NCBI GenBank assembly: GCA_014377915.1
Contig: JACMOT010000052.1
Span: 1 to 6,344 of the forward strand
Source of the DNA: Tardiphaga sp.
Lineage (GTDB): Bacteria; Pseudomonadota; Alphaproteobacteria; Rhizobiales; Xanthobacteraceae
Direction of reading: 5' to 3'
Length of the DNA: 6,344 bases
This document shows positions 5,089-6,344 of this stretch, in pieces. The position numbers and the translations under genes were made by a program. Numbering within the stretch: the first letter of the stretch is position 1; each line of letters opens with the position of its first letter. The notes beneath the pieces are model-generated. The model did no database searches. It saw only the letters and a program-made list of their open reading frames with translations, and was not told where the DNA came from.

Positions 5089-6344
5089 ATGCCAGACTCT
5101 CCCGCTAAGCTCCAGAAAGTGCTTCGCCAGCAGGCGGCGATCGCCCGGTTTGGGACGTTTGCGCTCCGCGAGCTGGACCTGATGAAGATCCTGACAGAAG
5201 CGGCGCGGGTCTGCGCCGACGGCCTCAATGTCCCGTTCAGCAAAGTCTGCCGATACCGTGCCGAACACAATGATCTGATCAGCGTGGCCGGCTATGGCTG
5301 GCAGGACGGGGTGATCGGTCATGTGTCGTCGCGGGCCGATGCCAGTTCGCCGCAGGGCCGCGCTTTTGCTACCGGCGAGCCCTCGATCTGTGACGATCTG
5401 CAGAAGGAAGCCGGTTTCCTTCTGCCGTCGTTTTACGCCGCGCATGGCATTGTCTCGACCATCGACGTCCTCATCAAGGGAAGCGGGCAGCAGCCCTATG
5501 GAGTCCTTGAGATCGACAGCAATCAGCAGCACGATTACGACGAGTACGACATCAATTTTCTCACCGGCTTTGCCAATGTTCTGGCCGAGGTCGTCGAGAC
5601 CGCCTCGTTGGTCGAAGCTCTGAGGGCCAGCGTCGAACAGATGAAGGTTCTCGTCGATGAGAAGGACCGGATGCTGCGCGACAAGAGCATCGCCGATCTG
5701 AAGCTTCGTCAGTCGCAGAAGATGGAAGCGGTGGGCCAGCTCACCGGCGGCGTTGCCCACGATCTGAATAATATCCTGACCGTCATCTCGGGGACCATCG
5801 AAATCCTGGCCGAGGCGGTCGCGGACCAGCCCGATCTCGCGGCCATTGCCAGGATGATGGACGAAGCCGCCGAACGCGGCGCCCATCTGACCCAGCGCCT
5901 GCTGGCCTTCGCGCGCAAACAGCCGCTGCAGCCGCGCGAAATCGACGTCAATTTGCTGGTAACGGACGCCGCCAGTCTACTGCGCCCGGCACTCGGGGAG
6001 CACGTCGAGCTCGATCTGGCGCTGGCCGGCGACATCCCGCCGGCGCTGATCGACCCCAGCCAGCTCACCAACGCCCTTCTCAATCTCGCGCTCAATGCCC
6101 GCGATGCGATGCCCCATGGTGGCAGGCTGACGATCGTAACCGGCAATGTCGTGTTCAACGATGACGACGCCAGCCTGAACAGTGAAATTGTTGCCGGAAA
6201 TTATGTGGCGATTACCGTAATCGATTCCGGCCATGGCATTCCCGCCAGCATTCTGGACCAGGTGTTCGAGCCGTTCTTCACCACCAAGGACGTCGACAGG
6301 GGGTCAGGCCTTGGCCTCAGCATGGTCTACGGCTTCGTCAAACA
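5089..6344 (+). CDS. GAF-domain sensor histidine kinase, 3' end outside window
   Basis: The frame stays open to the right edge; 418 codons are visible. Residues about 25-175 form a GAF sensor domain (VCRYRAEHNDLISVAGYGW, then GVLEIDSNQ and FLTGFANVLAEVVE), which in other kinases binds small ligands or a chromophore. A helical linker (173-212) leads to the dimerisation/phospho-acceptor domain with VGQLTGGVAHDLNNILTVI; H224 is the predicted phosphorylated histidine. The ATP-binding domain has the N box (N332, N336 in LNLALNARDAMP), G1 box DSGHG (379-383), F box FEPFFTT (393-399) and G2 box GSGLGLS (405-411). All catalytic boxes are intact. No signal peptide or membrane helix precedes the GAF domain, so the sensor is probably cytoplasmic. 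Kinases of this GGVAHDxNN type often continue into a receiver domain (hybrid kinases), but that lies outside. Its ligand is unknown. It looks like host DNA, unrelated to the phage genes. Confidence 0.92.
   Translation, partial: MPDSPAKLQKVLRQQAAIARFGTFALRELDLMKILTEAARVCADGLNVPFSKVCRYRAEHNDLISVAGYGWQDGVIGHVSSRADASSPQGRAFATGEPSICDDLQKEAGFLLPSFYAAHGIVSTIDVLIKGSGQQPYGVLEIDSNQQHDYDEYDINFLTGFANVLAEVVETASLVEALRASVEQMKVLVDEKDRMLRDKSIADLKLRQSQKMEAVGQLTGGVAHDLNNILTVISGTIEILAEAVADQPDLAAIARMMDEAAERGAHLTQRLLAFARKQPLQPREIDVNLLVTDAASLLRPALGEHVELDLALAGDIPPALIDPSQLTNALLNLALNARDAMPHGGRLTIVTGNVVFNDDDASLNSEIVAGNYVAITVIDSGHGIPASILDQVFEPFFTTKDVDRGSGLGLSMVYGFVK

Noticed and set aside
5005..5886. Minus-strand frame of 293 codons
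   Set aside because: Antisense shadow of the GAF-histidine kinase, whose conserved boxes fix the + strand as coding.
1..6344. CRISPR array, tRNA, rRNA, insertion sequence or phage attachment site
   Set aside because: No regular repeat-spacer pattern, T-loop-like tRNA signature, transposase or matching direct repeats flanking the phage genes were seen.

Overview
The window looks like a piece of an alphaproteobacterial chromosome, most likely from the Bradyrhizobium/Rhodopseudomonas group. The reasons are strongly G/C-biased third codon positions, a direct-repeat SOS operator of the alphaproteobacterial type (GTTC-N7-GTTC), and a typical alphaproteobacterial GAF-histidine kinase. The assignment is an inference, because no rRNA, tRNA or species-specific marker is present.

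Left part (1-3687): the edge of a Mu-like prophage or prophage remnant on the + strand. It holds the 3'-most part of a DUF935 (Mu gp29-type) portal gene with an unusual C-terminal helical extension. A Mu gpF/gp30-type minor head (head morphogenesis) gene follows, translationally coupled by an ATGA overlap. A 165-base structured non-coding gap comes next, then a D12-class DNA adenine methylase gene broken by a one-base frameshift near its 3' end. The scaffold/protease and major-head genes that normally follow gpF in Mu-like phages are absent, so the head module appears cut off here.

Middle part (3688-5088): a poor coding region. A 287-base gap carries two inverted repeats and ends in a compact promoter with a LexA-type box between its -35-like and -10-like elements. 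This promoter appears to drive, possibly without a leader, a 130-residue uncharacterised protein with four conserved-looking cysteines (C75, C78, C111, C123). Beyond it lie a tentative minus-strand small ORF, a tentative 43-residue plus-strand ORF, a clearly recognisable but decayed C-terminal scrap of an NhaA-type Na+/H+ antiporter, its probable terminator hairpin, and a gap with a short palindrome.

Right part (5089-6344): the first 418 codons of a soluble GAF-domain sensor histidine kinase that runs off the window. Its H, N, G1, F and G2 boxes are all intact.

Together the window reads as a prophage edge next to remodelled host DNA. The frameshifted methylase, missing head genes and nhaA scrap all point to decay. 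The SOS-controlled Cys4 protein and the intact kinase look functional. No CRISPR array, tRNA, rRNA, insertion sequence or convincing attachment site was seen.
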